A stretch of DNA of 64,000 bases from Atherinomorus stipes (GCA_023101725.1 JALJCO010012923.1:124001-188000); one strand, 5' to 3'. Positions 25,534 through 40,800 are shown, counted from the first letter of the stretch. The notes: generated by a model not told the origin, from the sequence alone. Numbers and translations: made by a program.

Positions 25534-28500
25534 GTAATTATTCAGTCTTTATAGCTCTTGCTGGATCACTCTTTAAACTGAAGCTGACAAGAAGCAGTCA
25601 TCTCCATGGTGCTCTGTGTTTGTTATTATGGCAGTAGTTCTCATAAAGTATCCCTCACCATGTTCTTTTCTTGGGGCTTTGACTGCTCATGCCCATGCAC
25701 ACACATTAAGATGCAAGAGATATATGTAGCTTGCACACATTAATCAGTGCACACTCACACTTGGACACCGCACTGTTTTCCTGAGGCAGAGTTGTGCTGC
25801 TGAGAGTCTGCCTTCGTGGCAGCTGTTGAGCATTCGAGTCTGGTCATACTTCACACACTGGGCTGGGCTAGGCGGGCAGTCGGTCACAGAGGGGGAGGGT
25901 TAGCTGACAGTTATATGGAAAAGAAAGCAACAGACATTGATGCAGGCCCAGGAGTGATTAGAATACCCATTATTTTTACAATACGAGTAGCCCTGTAAGG
26001 TAAGGTCTTGGAGAATAGAGATAATTCTTGTGCAGTCTTCTCTGCATTTTTAGGTCTTTTTGCACATGTGCAGGTTTGGAAAATGCTGCTCAGTCTGTTT
26101 CTTCACTGTGCTTCTGTATATTTAGACTCACTGCCAAATGACTGGAGTCTCCATCACAGATATATGGTAAAGATGTTCTGGAAGCACTTAGACTTCCTCC
26201 TGGGACACAAGAAGCCCTGACCACCCCACAGTGTTTATTACTCCCTTCCTCCCTATCCCATCCGAACAGTAGAGTGTATCAGAAAATGTTCGGCCCTGCA
26301 GAAAACCTGATGCTGGGCCTTAAATTATAGAGTCACCGACAGGTGTGAGAGATGCAGGTGGTTTTGTCATCAAGAAAAAAAATGTGAGATGAAGTTGAAA
26401 GGTCAAAGCAGCACAGGTCCGTCTGAGCCTGCTGCAAGCAGCTGCATGGTTGCATTTGCAGAGGTTGTGACTGGATTTAAAATAAACCATTGTTTTAATT
26501 CAGATGATGAATATGTTCATTCTGAAGGCGGTTAGTTTTCACTTTTTAAAGGAGCAAAAAGTGATATTTTTTCACCAGAAGGTTTCCAGTTGAGCCCTGC
26601 CTCTAAACCTGAACAGTGTTCGTCATGAGCCACACCTCCCTCTACCTCTGCTTCAGCGCTCACTCGCCTCATCATTTTTAACTCACTCTCGGTCTCGGCT
26701 GTGCTAAGCTATTCTTTTGTCTACTTTAGTGATGATGGCACCTGTGATATATATTTGCTGAGATGGAGGCAAGGCTGAGTGACTAGAAGAGCTGGTAGAA
26801 GCGCTCCGTAGCTGAAAATTGCTCCAGTAGCCATGGCAGCCGACTCAGCTAGACTCGCCATATCCTGGCTAGTGCTAATACCAGGAGCTAACACTAAAAT
26901 TTCTACTCTTGTCTGTGAGTGAGGACAATGTTTTAGCTTGACAGGCCGCCCACAAGCCCACCAGGCTGCCCCCCAGCCTCCGTTTTACAGTGCTAATTGC
27001 AACTGTGAGCTAGCTGGGCAGCGTGGCTACTCACGCTACACACTTAACACAACCAAAGCACAACAGTAATGCCTGACCCATTGCTGGGACTGAGTTGTTT
27101 ACAACACTTGCTCTGGGCATTAACCTATGCTACGGTTGTTACATTAAAATTAACTGATCGACACTGTAACATGTTCCTAATGCTACTGTGATGCTAATTA
27201 AAACAGATATTTGGCACTCTGTTCTTTCTTATCTGTCTAGAAGAGGAAGAGCTAGCACCAAGTCAGACTGCAGTCGCTTTATCTCTCCACCTTCGAAATG
27301 TAAAGCCAATGTTATTCCAGGTTCTGACTTTTTCTTTACCCGAAAACTTCTTCACCAATGACCGTTGCTTCTTTAGAGGTAATATCAGATCCTGTTCATC
27401 TTCAAGTGAACGTTTTGTTCTGTTCTCCACCATTTTGCTTTTGAAATACTTGCTGCCATTGCTCACAGGCTGTAGCCTTTTATAGGGAGGGGCTCTGAGA
27501 GGAGGGGAAGGCGGTATTCACATGAACATACATGAACTCACGGCTGGACCGGCTTGTAAACACGGGGCTGGAGATCAACACAGAGGGGTGGTGTGTGACG
27601 TTATGCTATAGGCCTACTCCAGATTAATTTACACATTGAGTCTTTCACATAACATTTTTTAAATTCCTTCAATCTAGAAATGACAAGTTTATTTCCCCTT
27701 TAATAAAAGCTTAATATCACATAGTAAGCATGGATGTTTTATGATGTAAAATTGCTGCTTCACTTTAAACATATCAGTCCTCTCATAATGACAACACAAT
27801 ACAAGACCATTTTATTATTACAGGTGAGTTAAGAAAAAAAAAAACTTCTGGATGAAACTAACACAGATGTCCCATTTCCATCACTACATTGTCACTCTCC
27901 TTTTTTACTGCTAACTTTCCAAGCCATCAACTTTATGAGATGTTTTTCTCGTATAACTGATTGACAGCCACATTATAAGCAGTTTCACTCATTATCTTAT
28001 CACTTTGTTATTATAAATGTTAGGTGTTTTTTTTAATGATTTAAGATGTCTTTAAAGGATAACTTTCTCTTTTTTTCAACCTGGACCTTATTTCTAGGAG
28101 TATATACGTGTATTTACTCGCCGGTAAAGTTTCTGCATCACTTTAAGTCCTTTGGACGATATTATGTTGAGTCGCCCTTCGGTGTTCATTCAGTAAAATG
28201 GCGGAGACGGGGCTATATAAGACATTATCTGCAGCAAAAACTCCTTGATTTCATCAATGCTTTAAGTAGAACGACCGAAAGAATGAGTAGCTACTATTGT
28301 CCTGTGAGCTCAGAGTTTAGCAAATTGTGTGTTTGTTGTTGTCTGGGTAACGAGCTGCTCTTCTCAGCTGTACTACGGAAGCACACATCGTGAATACGCG
28401 GCCCCGAAAAGTGTGTAGAACACCCTGATAACTAACAAAACTCAAAGTGATGCAGAAATTTTACCGGTGAGTAAATGCACGTACAGTATATACTACTAAG

Positions 28501-31500
28501 ATCTAGGTTGAAAAAAAGAAAGTTTTCCTTTAAGTGGTGGAAAGAAGTACTGGAAGTCTTTTAATGGTTTTAGATTGTGCTTAAAATAACCTACCAGTCT
28601 ATAACTAGCAGAGTAGTCTATGAAGCATTGTCTTTGACTTACAATGAATCTGAAATATGTCTTCTCATTTTTGTGGTTTGTTTTCAGGATGATAAAGATT
28701 TGGTGCACGAGTTTGTGGTTGCTGAAGGACTGACATGTTTGATAAAAGTGGGCGCTGAAGCCGACCAGAACTACCAGAATTACATCCTCAGGGGTACGTA
28801 CACAGCAGAGCAGCACAGCTTTGCAATCGTAAACCAACGACCATACCTCACCACGAGGATGTTACCAATCAGTCCTCTAACAACTTTTCTTTCCATAAAC
28901 CTTTCTACAGCCATATGTGTTTATATAAACTATGTAAATTGATGATTCTGTTTAATGACCCTCACGCTCACACACTTAAAGTGTATAAACAAACTCAAGT
29001 GTGTGCTGGAGATAATGTGGAAGTTAGGCCAAATGTAGCAGCTGCTTAATCTACGTGTTCCATGTCAGCAAGGTGAAAGATCATCTGTGTTAAAGTTGAA
29101 GAGGGGCAAATACACCGTGTCTGTGGATACTAAAGTGCTGCAGCTCCAACACCAAGGTCACTACCATTTATCAGCCTGCTGCAAAAAGGCAGGTCACACA
29201 TGCTTGAGAGTCTAATAAAAGTTCAGACAGGATCTTACAGATCATAAAACAAATTTCCTTTTCTTTTGCTTCTTTTGTTGTTTCTTTGTTTTCTCTCATC
29301 TTTTCACTCAAATTTGTTGTTGTTATTCTGATTAAATTGAGCAAGAGTATCTGTGCTTTAACTCTTAGGACCCTGATAATGTTTTGGCCATGTTTCTTTG
29401 CTATATTATGACTTACAATGGGTATGGAAAGTTAAATTATTCACACTTTGTTTCATTGCAGCCATTTGCCAAAATAAAAAAGGTTAATTTTATTTCTCAT
29501 TAATGTAAACTCAGCACCCCACCTTGACAGAAAAAAAGAAATGTGGAAATTTTTGCAAATTTTTAAAAAAAGATAAACTGAAATATCACATGGTCATAAG
29601 TATTCAGACCCTTTGCACAGTACTGAGTAGAAGCATCTTTTTGAGCCAGTAGAGCAATGAGTCTTCTTGGGAATGATGCAACAAGTTTTTCAGATCTGGA
29701 TTTGGGGATCCTCTGCCATTTTTGTTTTTTACAGATCCTCTCCAGTTCTGTCTGATTGGATGGTGAACGTTGGTGGACAGCCATTTTCAGGTCTCTCCGG
29801 AGATGCTTAGTTGGGTTTAGGTCAGGGCTCTGGCTGGGCCAGTCAAGAATTGTCACGAAGTTGTTCCGATGCCACTCCTTTGTTATTTTAGCTGTGTGTG
29901 AGGGTCATTGTCTTGCTGGAAGGTGAACCTTCAGCCCAGTCTGAGGTCCTGAGCACTCTGGAAGAGGTTTTCTTCCAGGATCTCTCTGTACTTGGCCGCA
30001 TTCATTTTCCTTAAATTGCAACCAGTCGTCCCGTCCCTGCAGCTGAAAAACACCCCCATAGCATGATGCTGCCACCACTATGTTTCACTGTTGGGATCGT
30101 ATTGGGCAGGTAATGAGCAGTGCTTGGTTTTCTCCACACATATTGCTTACAATTAACACCAAAAAGTTCAATCTTGGTCTCGTCAGACCAGAGAACCTTC
30201 CTGTGTTTTTTGACTCTGTGCAGGCTTTCATTTGTCTTGCACTGAGGAGAGGCTTGTGTCGGGCCATCTGCCATAAAGCCCTGACTGGTGGAGGGTGTAG
30301 TGATAGTGCATCTCTGGAGCTCAGTCACAGTGATCTTTGGGTTCTTCATACTTCTCTCACCAAGGCTCTAATCCCGCAATTGCTGTTTGGCTGGACAGCC
30401 AGGTCTAGGAAGAGTTCTGGTCGTCCCAAACTTCTTCCATTTAAGGACTATGGAGGCCACTGTGCTCTTAGGAACCTTTAGTGCTGCATAAATTCTTTTG
30501 TAACATTGGCCAGATCTGTGTCTTGCCACAATTCTGTCTCTGAGCTCCTTGGACAGTTCCTTCGACCTCATGGTTCTCATTTGCTCTTACAAGCACTGCA
30601 AGCTGTAAGGTCTTATATAGACAGGTGTGTGCCTTTTCTAATCAAGTCCAGTCAGTTTAATTAAACACAGCTGGACTTCAGCGAAGGAGTAGAACCATCT
30701 CAAGAAGGATCAGAAGAAATGGACAGCCTGTGAGCTAAATATGAGTGTCACTTCAAAGGGTCTGAATACCTTTGATTATGTCATATTTCAGAATGTTTTT
30801 ATTTTTAAATGAATTTGCAAAAATTTCTACATTTCAGTTTTTTTCTGTCAAGATGGGGTGCTGAGTATACAATAATGAGAAATAAAATAAACTTTTTTAA
30901 TTTTAGCAAATGGCTGCAATGAAACAAAGAGTACAAAGTTTAAAGGGGTCTGAATACTTTCCATACCCACTGTATATCATACGATTGTGGGAATATTTTA
31001 TACACAGTTGTCTCCACAACATGAGATGCTCCCTTTGCTTGCTGTGTGTGCTCTTTCCCATCCACAGAATGCTGTTTAAAAAGTTACATACCAGCTGAAA
31101 CAAGTAAAATACGAGAGGGTTCATTTTGAAGTTTATTCAGGTTTTTGAAATGACTTAGAATAAAGAGAATACTTCTATTTTTATCCATTAGATCTTTCTG
31201 TGATGCTGTTTTAAAAAGGAAAATCTTGAAAATGCAAAAATATGTGTTTCAAATTAGTCATTTCTCTTATTCTGGGTTTTGTTTCAAAGCAAAGCTGACA
31301 AAGGTGTGCAAGATTTAAGTTTTGATACACACAGGTGGAATATGCATACAAGAAAACATTTTTCATATGAATGGTTTGATGAATCACCATTGTTGATGTT
31401 TTTAAGAAGAGGCTCAAGACCTTCCTTTTTAGCTTAGCTTTTTTATTTGATTTCATTTTATTCATTTTACTTATTTAACTTTCCTTCTATTTTATTTTAT

Positions 31501-34500
31501 GTCATGTTAAAGTTTTCTTAGATTTTATTGACTCGTTTAGCATATCATTTAATGAATTCCTATATGTTTATTCTTCCATGTTGCTCTTATCTGTCCACTT
31601 ATTTTATCTGTTTTAACATTTTTAACGCCAGTGTTTCCTCATGGGGATCCTTCACTCTGGGAGCTTTGCTCACTTGGTCTGTAGAGAGCTGCTGGGTGGC
31701 TGCCCGTGTCCTGGTGTGCGTGAGCAAATGTTTATAGTTATGTGTGCTGTGTTTTTTGCTTGGATGTGTGAAGGATGGTTTTTATTTCAAAATGCATTTG
31801 TTTTTATTGTCTTGCAAAGCACTTTGGGTTGCCTTTTGCAGGAAAAGCGCTTTGTAAATAAAGTTTGATTTGATTTGATTGTAATACAGAACTGTGCCAC
31901 TGAGGCTCCGTTGGTTATAAGGGGGACATGCTATAGTAAAATAACTTCTCTGTGCTTAAGAGCACATATTAAGATGTTTGAAGTAACTAACAACTCAAAA
32001 GTTTAAGGGAAAAAAGGCCGACAACCCTGGCATTTTGTTTTGGGCTTCACAGATCTGACTCTGTTATTCAGTGAGCTGTTCAGAATAATAGGGTAAATGC
32101 ACAACGCATGACAAATTTATCTAGCTTTATTTATGCTATCTCTGCCTATCAGAGATTACTGCATTTGCTCAACCTTAAACTTGAAATTAATACTTTTTTT
32201 AATCACCCTCTTTGCTTTGCTGTTACCATCAAATCTCATCTCAGAAAAGCGTGATATAAATTAAATCCATTACCATTAATACATATTCTTTCATACCTTA
32301 TTCCTCATACCTTAAAGCGGCACTACTGAACTTCAGCAGATTTTTGCACTTTGGCACCCCCTAATGAAGACTAAGGCCATTTTTACTCCCTTTATGTGTG
32401 TGGAGATCGGTGGAGGAGATCATGATGATGTACATTCTCACAAACAGACAAAAAAAGAAGCAATGCACTGATGGAGGTGGTCTGTGCAGTCATTAACTAC
32501 ATTGCTTCTTTTTGTTTGTTTGTTCTTTTCACTGGTTGCATATCAGCTATTGTGCTCAGCACTGCCCCAAGCAGTTTCCAGAGGTACTACTCTATCAGGG
32601 TGCAGATCCACAACAGCTCTGAAAAATGACCAAATTACACATGAAATTAAGCTGAAGACGGAAGTATGATTGAGTATGACAGTCTCATACTTCATCATTT
32701 TGTCTTTTCCTTGCTTTCTTCTATCAGGTTCTCTGAGGTTTCTTTGTGGAATCAGCATGGTGTGTTTAGAACAACCAGCGTATTAATATCCAGTTGCTGG
32801 TGTGTGATTGCTGTAAAGCTAAACGCCGCCATCACATGATGCTCCAGGATGGAAATAAACATTGGAAATGCAGTTTTTCAGCCTAAGCTGCAGGGCAACA
32901 ATGGCACCAGGAATGTGCATAATGAATGTCATTGTAATATTAAAGCTAGCCTGAATCACAGAATTTTAAAGGTTAAAAACTTATGTATTGTTCCATTTAT
33001 AAAAGGCTTCAGGCATTATCAAGCAGTAGAGACCTCAAAAAACAGACCCTGAGGAATAAAAGGGAAGATCTGAGTCAAGTGATCATCGCATGTCCCTAAA
33101 ATGATCTGCTTGAACAAAATGTTTCTCCGAGTTATTTTGAACAAAGTGTGTCAGACATTTCGGAAAGACCTCAGGAAATGATGCCAACTTGTGAAAAAGG
33201 TGGACAATGATACAAAATAGAAATGTAGACAAATCAAAGACTTGGGTCCAGCTTGTCTGGATAAAGACTACATTGAAATGGGTCAGAAATCTTTTGCAAA
33301 ATCACAGTTTAGTTGAAAGCAGATAGCAGATCTTAACCTCTCGTGTTTGTTCAGTTAGATGAGTTTCTTCATTGTTGACCTTTGCTGTAATTGAAAAAAA
33401 TCAGAGAGCAAAGGTTGTGCTGATGATGCCCCCTGGGCAGGTTAGATGCATGAACATGACCCTTGCCGGGACTAAGTATGCAGTCTTAGATCTCAAATAT
33501 TCGAGGCTTCATCTGAACAAAGCCTGGACTCTGACAGGCAGAAAAATCACAAGGTTAAATGGCAAAAACATAAAGAAGGAGGATAAAAACTGGCTTTTGG
33601 AAACCAGAGTTGACCACGTGGAACAGTTGTCAGTGTCATTCTGGTGTGAAGGATGAGACCACCTCACATAGCTGCTCAGTCTTCCTTAATGCCATTTGTT
33701 TCTCTTAGAGAAGAAATGTGATCTGTGTCAGTGCATTTCTTGTATTCTTTCAAAAGCATATTTATCACTTGATCTGATCGCTGCAGACTACAGTCCCCCC
33801 CCCCCCCTTGTATCGCTACATCACCATGAGAAACTAAACCAAATTACAACTCTCCCAAAAGCACTTTTAACCTGTTTCAACTCCTGACCTAATTTCTCCT
33901 GACAAGCTGAGGAAATGTGGAGTGCAGTAGATCACCTTCCCTCGTGAGGCATGTGTTGGAGAACACAAGCCGAGCATGTGCTGGAACACATATGCACAGG
34001 TCAGTAATGTATATAGATCTGGCAGCTTTGCTGCTGATGACTTCCAAGAGGAGCTAAGCCATAAGGATTCCCAAGAGGGGAGTAAATTAGTTGTCTGAAA
34101 TTTTCACACGTGCACACAGAGAGAGGACGGAAGAGAGAACCAACTGTAATAGCTTTAGTATCAAACACTGATCACCTCTAATGTGGGCTTTTTTTTCTAG
34201 TGTCTTTCAAGTTGAGCCCAGTTTTTAAAAAAAGAGAGAGGAGGAGGAATGTGGCCTTGAACCCATCTGTCTGGTGTGCATTAAAACTTCCCGACAAAAC
34301 AATCATGCTCTCTTTCATGAACAAAAATCCATCATGTGGGTTTTTCTATAGTTGAAAACGGCACAGTCACATTTGCACACCAGTCTGCTTGCGTTATACG
34401 ACAGGTTCCCAGCCTTAGCTCTGTAGAACTTTGTTCTCAACAATCTACACCATCTAACTTTTCTTTTTTCCCTCATTTTCTACATTTCACTTTCTTAAAG

Positions 34501-34799
34501 CCCTGGAGGTGTCTGTGGCCAGTTAGTGCTCTCGCAGCCCCGTTCATGGCCCCTCACACCTGGCTCAGAGGGCTTCCAGACCTGGGCTTAGCTCCTTAGA
34601 GACCTGCGCTTTGTTGACCCAGGGGAAAGCTTGTATGCCTTTATCACCCCATCAGAGGGAAGGGTGTGAGGTCACTGTTTCAGAGGTGCCAATGCCATCT
34701 GATTCTCCTGTAAACTTTACAGCTAGCTGTAAACACACAGGAGCCAAAAGGGCTCATTATGCTTCAGTCTTCATCAACAATAGAACATCTATGCTTGCC

Positions 34800-34837
<38 letters not shown>

Positions 34838-37800
34838 TCTTAATACCATCAGTCTTTGCTATAGGTGTCATAATCTTTGCTTTGAGGTTCAGAAACTTTG
34901 TTAAACACAAATTTTAAATGAACATTTTGTAGTATTTGAAAAGTTTCAGCGTAACTTTAAGAAAACATTTTTAAAAAGGCACTTGCCATTATGACCCTCT
35001 TCTCTGTCCTACCTGTGTGTTGTCACTCTATTAGGTTTGAGCAGCCAGAACATGATACAGTATACATGACTAATGTTACCAACAAACATGATGACAAAAA
35101 AGTTTGAATTTAACTAGAAACTATTTCATATTGCAGAGTGTATTTCTTGCTCTGCTAATGATAAACATGTTTGATTGTAAATCTTGATTCTCAAAAACTT
35201 ACTTTTCCTTCATTTGCAGTGTGCAAGAACAGAAGTACTGTATTTATTCCACTAACTAATGTGTTGAACAGGAATGAGTTATTAAACCACAGCAGCACAG
35301 GCAGGAATCTGAGGACGAGTAATATGCTAGCTGGTACTCAAAAACTGTCCTTCTCCCCAAACACTGCCCATGTGTCAGTTGCTCATATAAGCAGATATGG
35401 ACTCTGAATATATGCAACCACACCTACTTCCACCTTATGAGGAGTTTGTGTCTCATTTATCAAAAAGCTTAATGTCATCTGCTCTGATGCAGAAACACAT
35501 ATGTGAGGCATATTACTCTCGTGCAGTGCTTCACATAAAGACATTTAGTCCTACTGAGGGGAATGAACAGATGTCTAAGATGACTGTTTCAGTTTGATGA
35601 CTTATGGAAAAAATCAGGTTAGTATTTGTCCATCACTTATCAGCTCCAGATTGTCTCGTCTTCACTGTCAGTCCGTTTCTCTGTGTTTTAAGTTTTCAGT
35701 AAATAATGCTAGAAAAAAACTGATACGCATTTACATTCAGTCAAAGCTGTTTTTGAAAATGATTGATTGGTGATGCATTTGTGGATCAATTTGAAATCAG
35801 AAATTCCAACTTCTGACTTGGAAATAATTGGATAACACCGCTTAGTTACAAGTTAGATTTCCGAGTCAAGATAAAAATTGTTTTTAAAAAGTATTTACAG
35901 AGGATTACTCCAGTTCATTTTTTCTAAAATGAATATTCATGAGAATTTACTGAAGATAAAGAAAAGATAAAAACCAAGCAGAATAAGTGTTTAACTTTAC
36001 CATACTCATGTATTTTTAAGGGGGCAAATATTGCACAAAACATTGTGTAATATTTTATACTATAGAGTCATTATGTCCACATTTAGAGTGAAGTTGGAAC
36101 TGATACACCACTCAAATATGTTTCTGTTATTGTGTCAGCTCTTAGAAATGCCTTTGTGCCACTCTGTCTATTCCATTTATGTAAGAAATATCAAATACAC
36201 TTGGCTGGCAGAGTAACACATCACTGTTGACAGCACAGTAAGTGCTTCCACTGCTTTAAAATAAAAGCAGCTTGTGCAAAGGGTCAACAAGGTTTAAGCT
36301 CAAGGTTTTTCACTGTGGTAAGAGAAGGATCCTTATGGTACTAATTATCGTGGGCAAAACAAGGAGATGGGCTGGAAGAGCAAATCACAAGGTTTTCCTG
36401 AATCTTTGTTCCATTTGTAGAATTTAAAATAAGAGCACTAACAAAAGTAACAACCATGTTTAATTGGTGACCGTAAAAACGGGAGCGTTGAACAGAAAGC
36501 GCAGATTAAAGACACACCAGTTACAGTCAACTTGAAGCAATTATTCCCTCCTTTGAAATACTTACTGTTGACATTCCTCACCATAAGCTGTGTTTTTAGC
36601 TACACTTTCTCTGTGTGCACTTCCCAAAGGCCATGCCGTCTGTCTACACACAGTTGTTGACAAAACACTCACCATCTCTAAGCTGCAGTGGAAACTGATT
36701 TAAAGTGAAGCTTTGCTGTTTAATCTACAGGAATTTAAAGACATTGTCTTATTTTTTACACTTTTCACAGCAACCTCAGATATGTTTTTGGAAAACATGA
36801 AACATAAATTACACATGAGGCCATATCTCATCTCACACTGCATTACGCTACATGCACATAGGCTTAGATGCTATAACTTACGAGCTTTGCAAATTTATAG
36901 CTTTTACAGATAGGACCTGTGTTGTGAACAGTCCAAAAGTATTACTGTGTGAAATAAGCTATGGCCATATTTCATTTTACCCTTCTATCCCATCCTGTCT
37001 TCCTCTTTCCTTTGAGCTGTGTATCTCTCTCTCTCTCCTGCTACTGTGTTCTGATCTCCTGTTTCTGATGACACGGCTGTTATAACGCCATAAGTTGAAG
37101 CACCTTGACTTCCTGGTTTCCAGAGAGAAGTTCTCAGTGGGCCTCAGTGGGAAAGGGAGATGTGTTCAAGTCAAGTGTTTCATTGCCTCTTAAACTGTCT
37201 GGGACCTGGAACACTGCTCCCAATGCAGCGCTCAGTCCAGCTTTTAGTGTCACGCAGCCGTAACTTTAGTGGCCAACAGTGTTCACAAAGTTTCAAGTGC
37301 ACCTGAAACACAAGACGCTTTTGTTAAAGTTGTTGCTAGTCCCCCCCCCAAAGTGTTTGTCAGTGCAAGGGCTTTAAATTGCTCAAGTGGCCTGATCGGC
37401 GAGGCCAAGGAGTGATACATCTGTACGTTGCGTTTAATCTCCATGCCAAGATTGTGCACAATCCAAAAGTTTACTGTAAGCAAACACAATAGCAGCCATT
37501 TTCACTCATTTGCCTCTCCTTTGTAGTTGAATCAGCTGCTGTTAGCTGCTGCAAGCTGCCCCCACTCCCCAACGCTGAGATGAAAAGAACCACAACTGGA
37601 ATAATTTGCGTTTAAATGTTTCTATTATTTCATAGCTGTGTGAACTATTGCATGATAATAATTGAGGCGCATTTATATCATGGCCTGCTGTTCCATGTGC
37701 TCAGACAGATGTGATCATGTGTTACTAACAAAACAGTACATTTTTCCAGGATACCATTACATACTAGAGGGGCTTTTTAGTTCTCTTAATTTAGAATCTG

Positions 37801-40800
37801 GATCATTGTTTTGACTACTGAGCTTTGAGTGAAAACCCAGGCATAGTTGAGTTAACAGCAGCGTTGGAAGCTCCTCTTGGAAACAGTGTGTATTGCGTTG
37901 TCTGGCTGTGTTATAGGTCGTCTGTTCTAGAGGGGAAACCTTTACGATGTCCCATCGTCTGGATAAACAATTCCTTTCTGTCTGGGGCCGGCTGTGTGGC
38001 GTTGCGTAAATGTATCAATATATAAATTCATGATTTATAGCAGAAGTCATTCCTTGTTTTTTTGTTTGTTTGTGTTTGTTTTTTTGTTTTTTTATCATGT
38101 GACGCTGATGCTTAGGGAAAGATAAGGCAATGCTTAGTCTGGTACTCTGATGCACTTACATGGACATGCACTGTTTGGAAGGAGAAGAAATTCTCCAGCA
38201 AGGCCTTGTCATACCAACAGAAATCTAACTCCTGGTTTGTAAGGAGATCTCATGGGGAAACCTACATGTTTTTGACCCAGTCTCCTGCTTTTAAGACTGA
38301 ACCATCGCTCCTGCTACCCAAAAACTCTGTATGAAAACCCAGGAGATGCTCTGTGGAGTCATAATGTATATGTTCTCTGTAAGTTGTGTGTTATGTTCAA
38401 AAGTAGAAAACACTGACATTGTGACAGCTAATTATCCACAATCTGATTGCATTGCATTTTATGCATGAACCTAAAACTAAAAGATCTAATCCCATGTCTT
38501 CTTCTGTCTATATCAACATATTTGGCATATCAGTTATTGCCTTGTTTATTTATTTTTATGTTTTGGGTTTGTTTGTTTCTGTATAAAAGTTTAAGTAGAC
38601 CTATAAACCAGAACAACACCCCACAAAACAGCTTTTACTTGTTCAAGGTTTATATTTTCATTTATAGCATGACCTGTCTGAAGCTTCGCTCTTTCAGGGT
38701 GACAGGAATGACTTCATTTTGTCAGAGGAAATTTAGGAAATGAGTGTTACACATGATTGCAGCCCCCAACTTTGTGCTACACTAGTGGCTACATTTTGTT
38801 TTTGCTTCCAGCGTTTTTGTCTCTAGAGATTTAATCACCTAATTTCAAACTAACTGACAAGCTTAGCTCCATGTTAAAACACTAAAATGTTCTATACACT
38901 GATATATGCTGATGTGGAAAAAATAACAGTCACTTTGCCGTCCTTCATCAACACGAACACAATCTGTTGTGATGTTTTTGGTAAAACAGAGAGCCTTGTT
39001 CCTGCAGGACGTGTCCCACTCCCTCCGTGTTAGAACCCTCTGGTCCTCACATGAGCAGACAGCTTATAACTGGACCGATTTCAACCCCACCTGCTTGACC
39101 TATATTCTGCCTCCCCCAATTCTTCTCCCTACATCTGTAGATGTTTTCAGCCCCAGCAAACCCTCTGGCTTGGGAATTACAGCCCCATCCCTGGGCTTGT
39201 TTTACTTTTACAATATTCAGTATGCACGCCAGTTGTACTACAACAGTGTTTAATTTCATTCATTTGTCAAGCACTCACTTTATCAAACCTGACCTTGTCA
39301 TCTCAACACATGAACTAGAATCTGGAAGAAAAATAAATCGTTTTACTGTACTGTAACAAGCCAGGAAATATAATGGAATCCTCAATATTTGAGTGGGTTT
39401 TATGTCGATTTTTTGTGAGTATACTTCTTCTTTTTTTTTTTCGTCATTGAATTATGCGAGTGACCAAAAACTGTAACAAATCACATCACTACTCTCTTAA
39501 GAGCTGTAAGAATTTACCACAGCTCATCTTTCAGCTCGCTTTACAAGTGGGTGGATGTCATGCAGTTGCTTTTGCCAAAGTATTTCCCATTTGGATGGGA
39601 TGCAAAAAGCTCATCTGCTTGGCTAAAAGCCTGCCTGCTTATTGTCCTTTGTATTTTCTATCCTTTTTAATTTCTTTAGCCCAGAAGCTTTTCTACTCTA
39701 TCAGCCAATAAGTACACAGGGGGACAAGGATATGGAGAATGGTGAATATTACTTTTGCTGCTGCTTTAGTCCTCTCAAGTCTGCCCTCCTCAGCACTGCA
39801 GTTCATCGGGTCTGCAGTGCTTACTCAGCCAAATACTGGAGAGTCGTTCTTGCCTTACTTCATGCTATTGTTCCATTAGATATGTTTGTTTGTCTCGGGG
39901 GTGGGGGAAGTTGTTTGGGATTAGGCCCACACCAAGTTTTGTCAAATGTTGGCAAATGTATCCATGTCTGAAAATGGAAGTATCCCCCAGTTGTTTTACT
40001 TTATGAGGCTCAAGGCAAGTCTGGCAGTCGGCACGGTGACTGGAATTACTCTGGCAGAGGCAGATTGTCTGGCTCTAATGGGCTGGGTGATTAGCAGACT
40101 AACAAATAGAACGCAACCTATGAGCATGTTTTAATCCAGTTCATATACGGTAAGAGCTGAGTTGTAAACTTGCCTTTTTATGGCACACAGACTCTAAATC
40201 AGGTCCTTGCCAGAGGCATGGATGCAGTAAGTAGAGAAGTCAGCAACAAAAGGAAATCACTCAGCTTTTAACATAATCAGGGAATAAATTTTCATTGCTT
40301 TTCTTCTTGACACTAAACTGAGACTGTGGTAGGAGCATCCCAACATGGATTTACTTCTGCTTATGCACATTACATGTACAGTACAGTGCTACTGTACTAA
40401 TGTTTAAGCTTTAAGATGCTGCTGACTTAACTTTTAAAGGTGCAGGTTCAAAAATATCTGTCTGTAGATGGGATTGATGCTGTTTCACAGTGGTAAACTG
40501 TGAAACAGCTGGGTACCAAACTTTGGTTCTTTTCTGGCACCAGCTGAAATTCTTAGATACCACCCAGTATCAAAACATGACTTGTATTTCGGTGCCAGGT
40601 TTTGGTACCTTAATAGCCCATTTATGCTGGATGCAGAAGATGGACACATAGATGGATATGCAGACAGACGGACAGTTTCACCCATCTCCTGAGTCGGTAA
40701 AGTGTATGATTTGGTACACTTTCAGGCTCCTTGTGGATCAAGCATCGAGCAATACCACCAGAAACCGGGAGGTCAGTGTTGAGCTGTACCGCTGACATGC

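Larger units (their letters stand above)
25534..28687 (+). other. fhod3 intron with two TTAA-flanked elements
   Basis: 3.15-kb intron between exons A and B. Most of 26550-27699 and 28056-28529 looks like inserted non-autonomous DNA elements; nothing else coding is seen. Confidence 0.85.
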
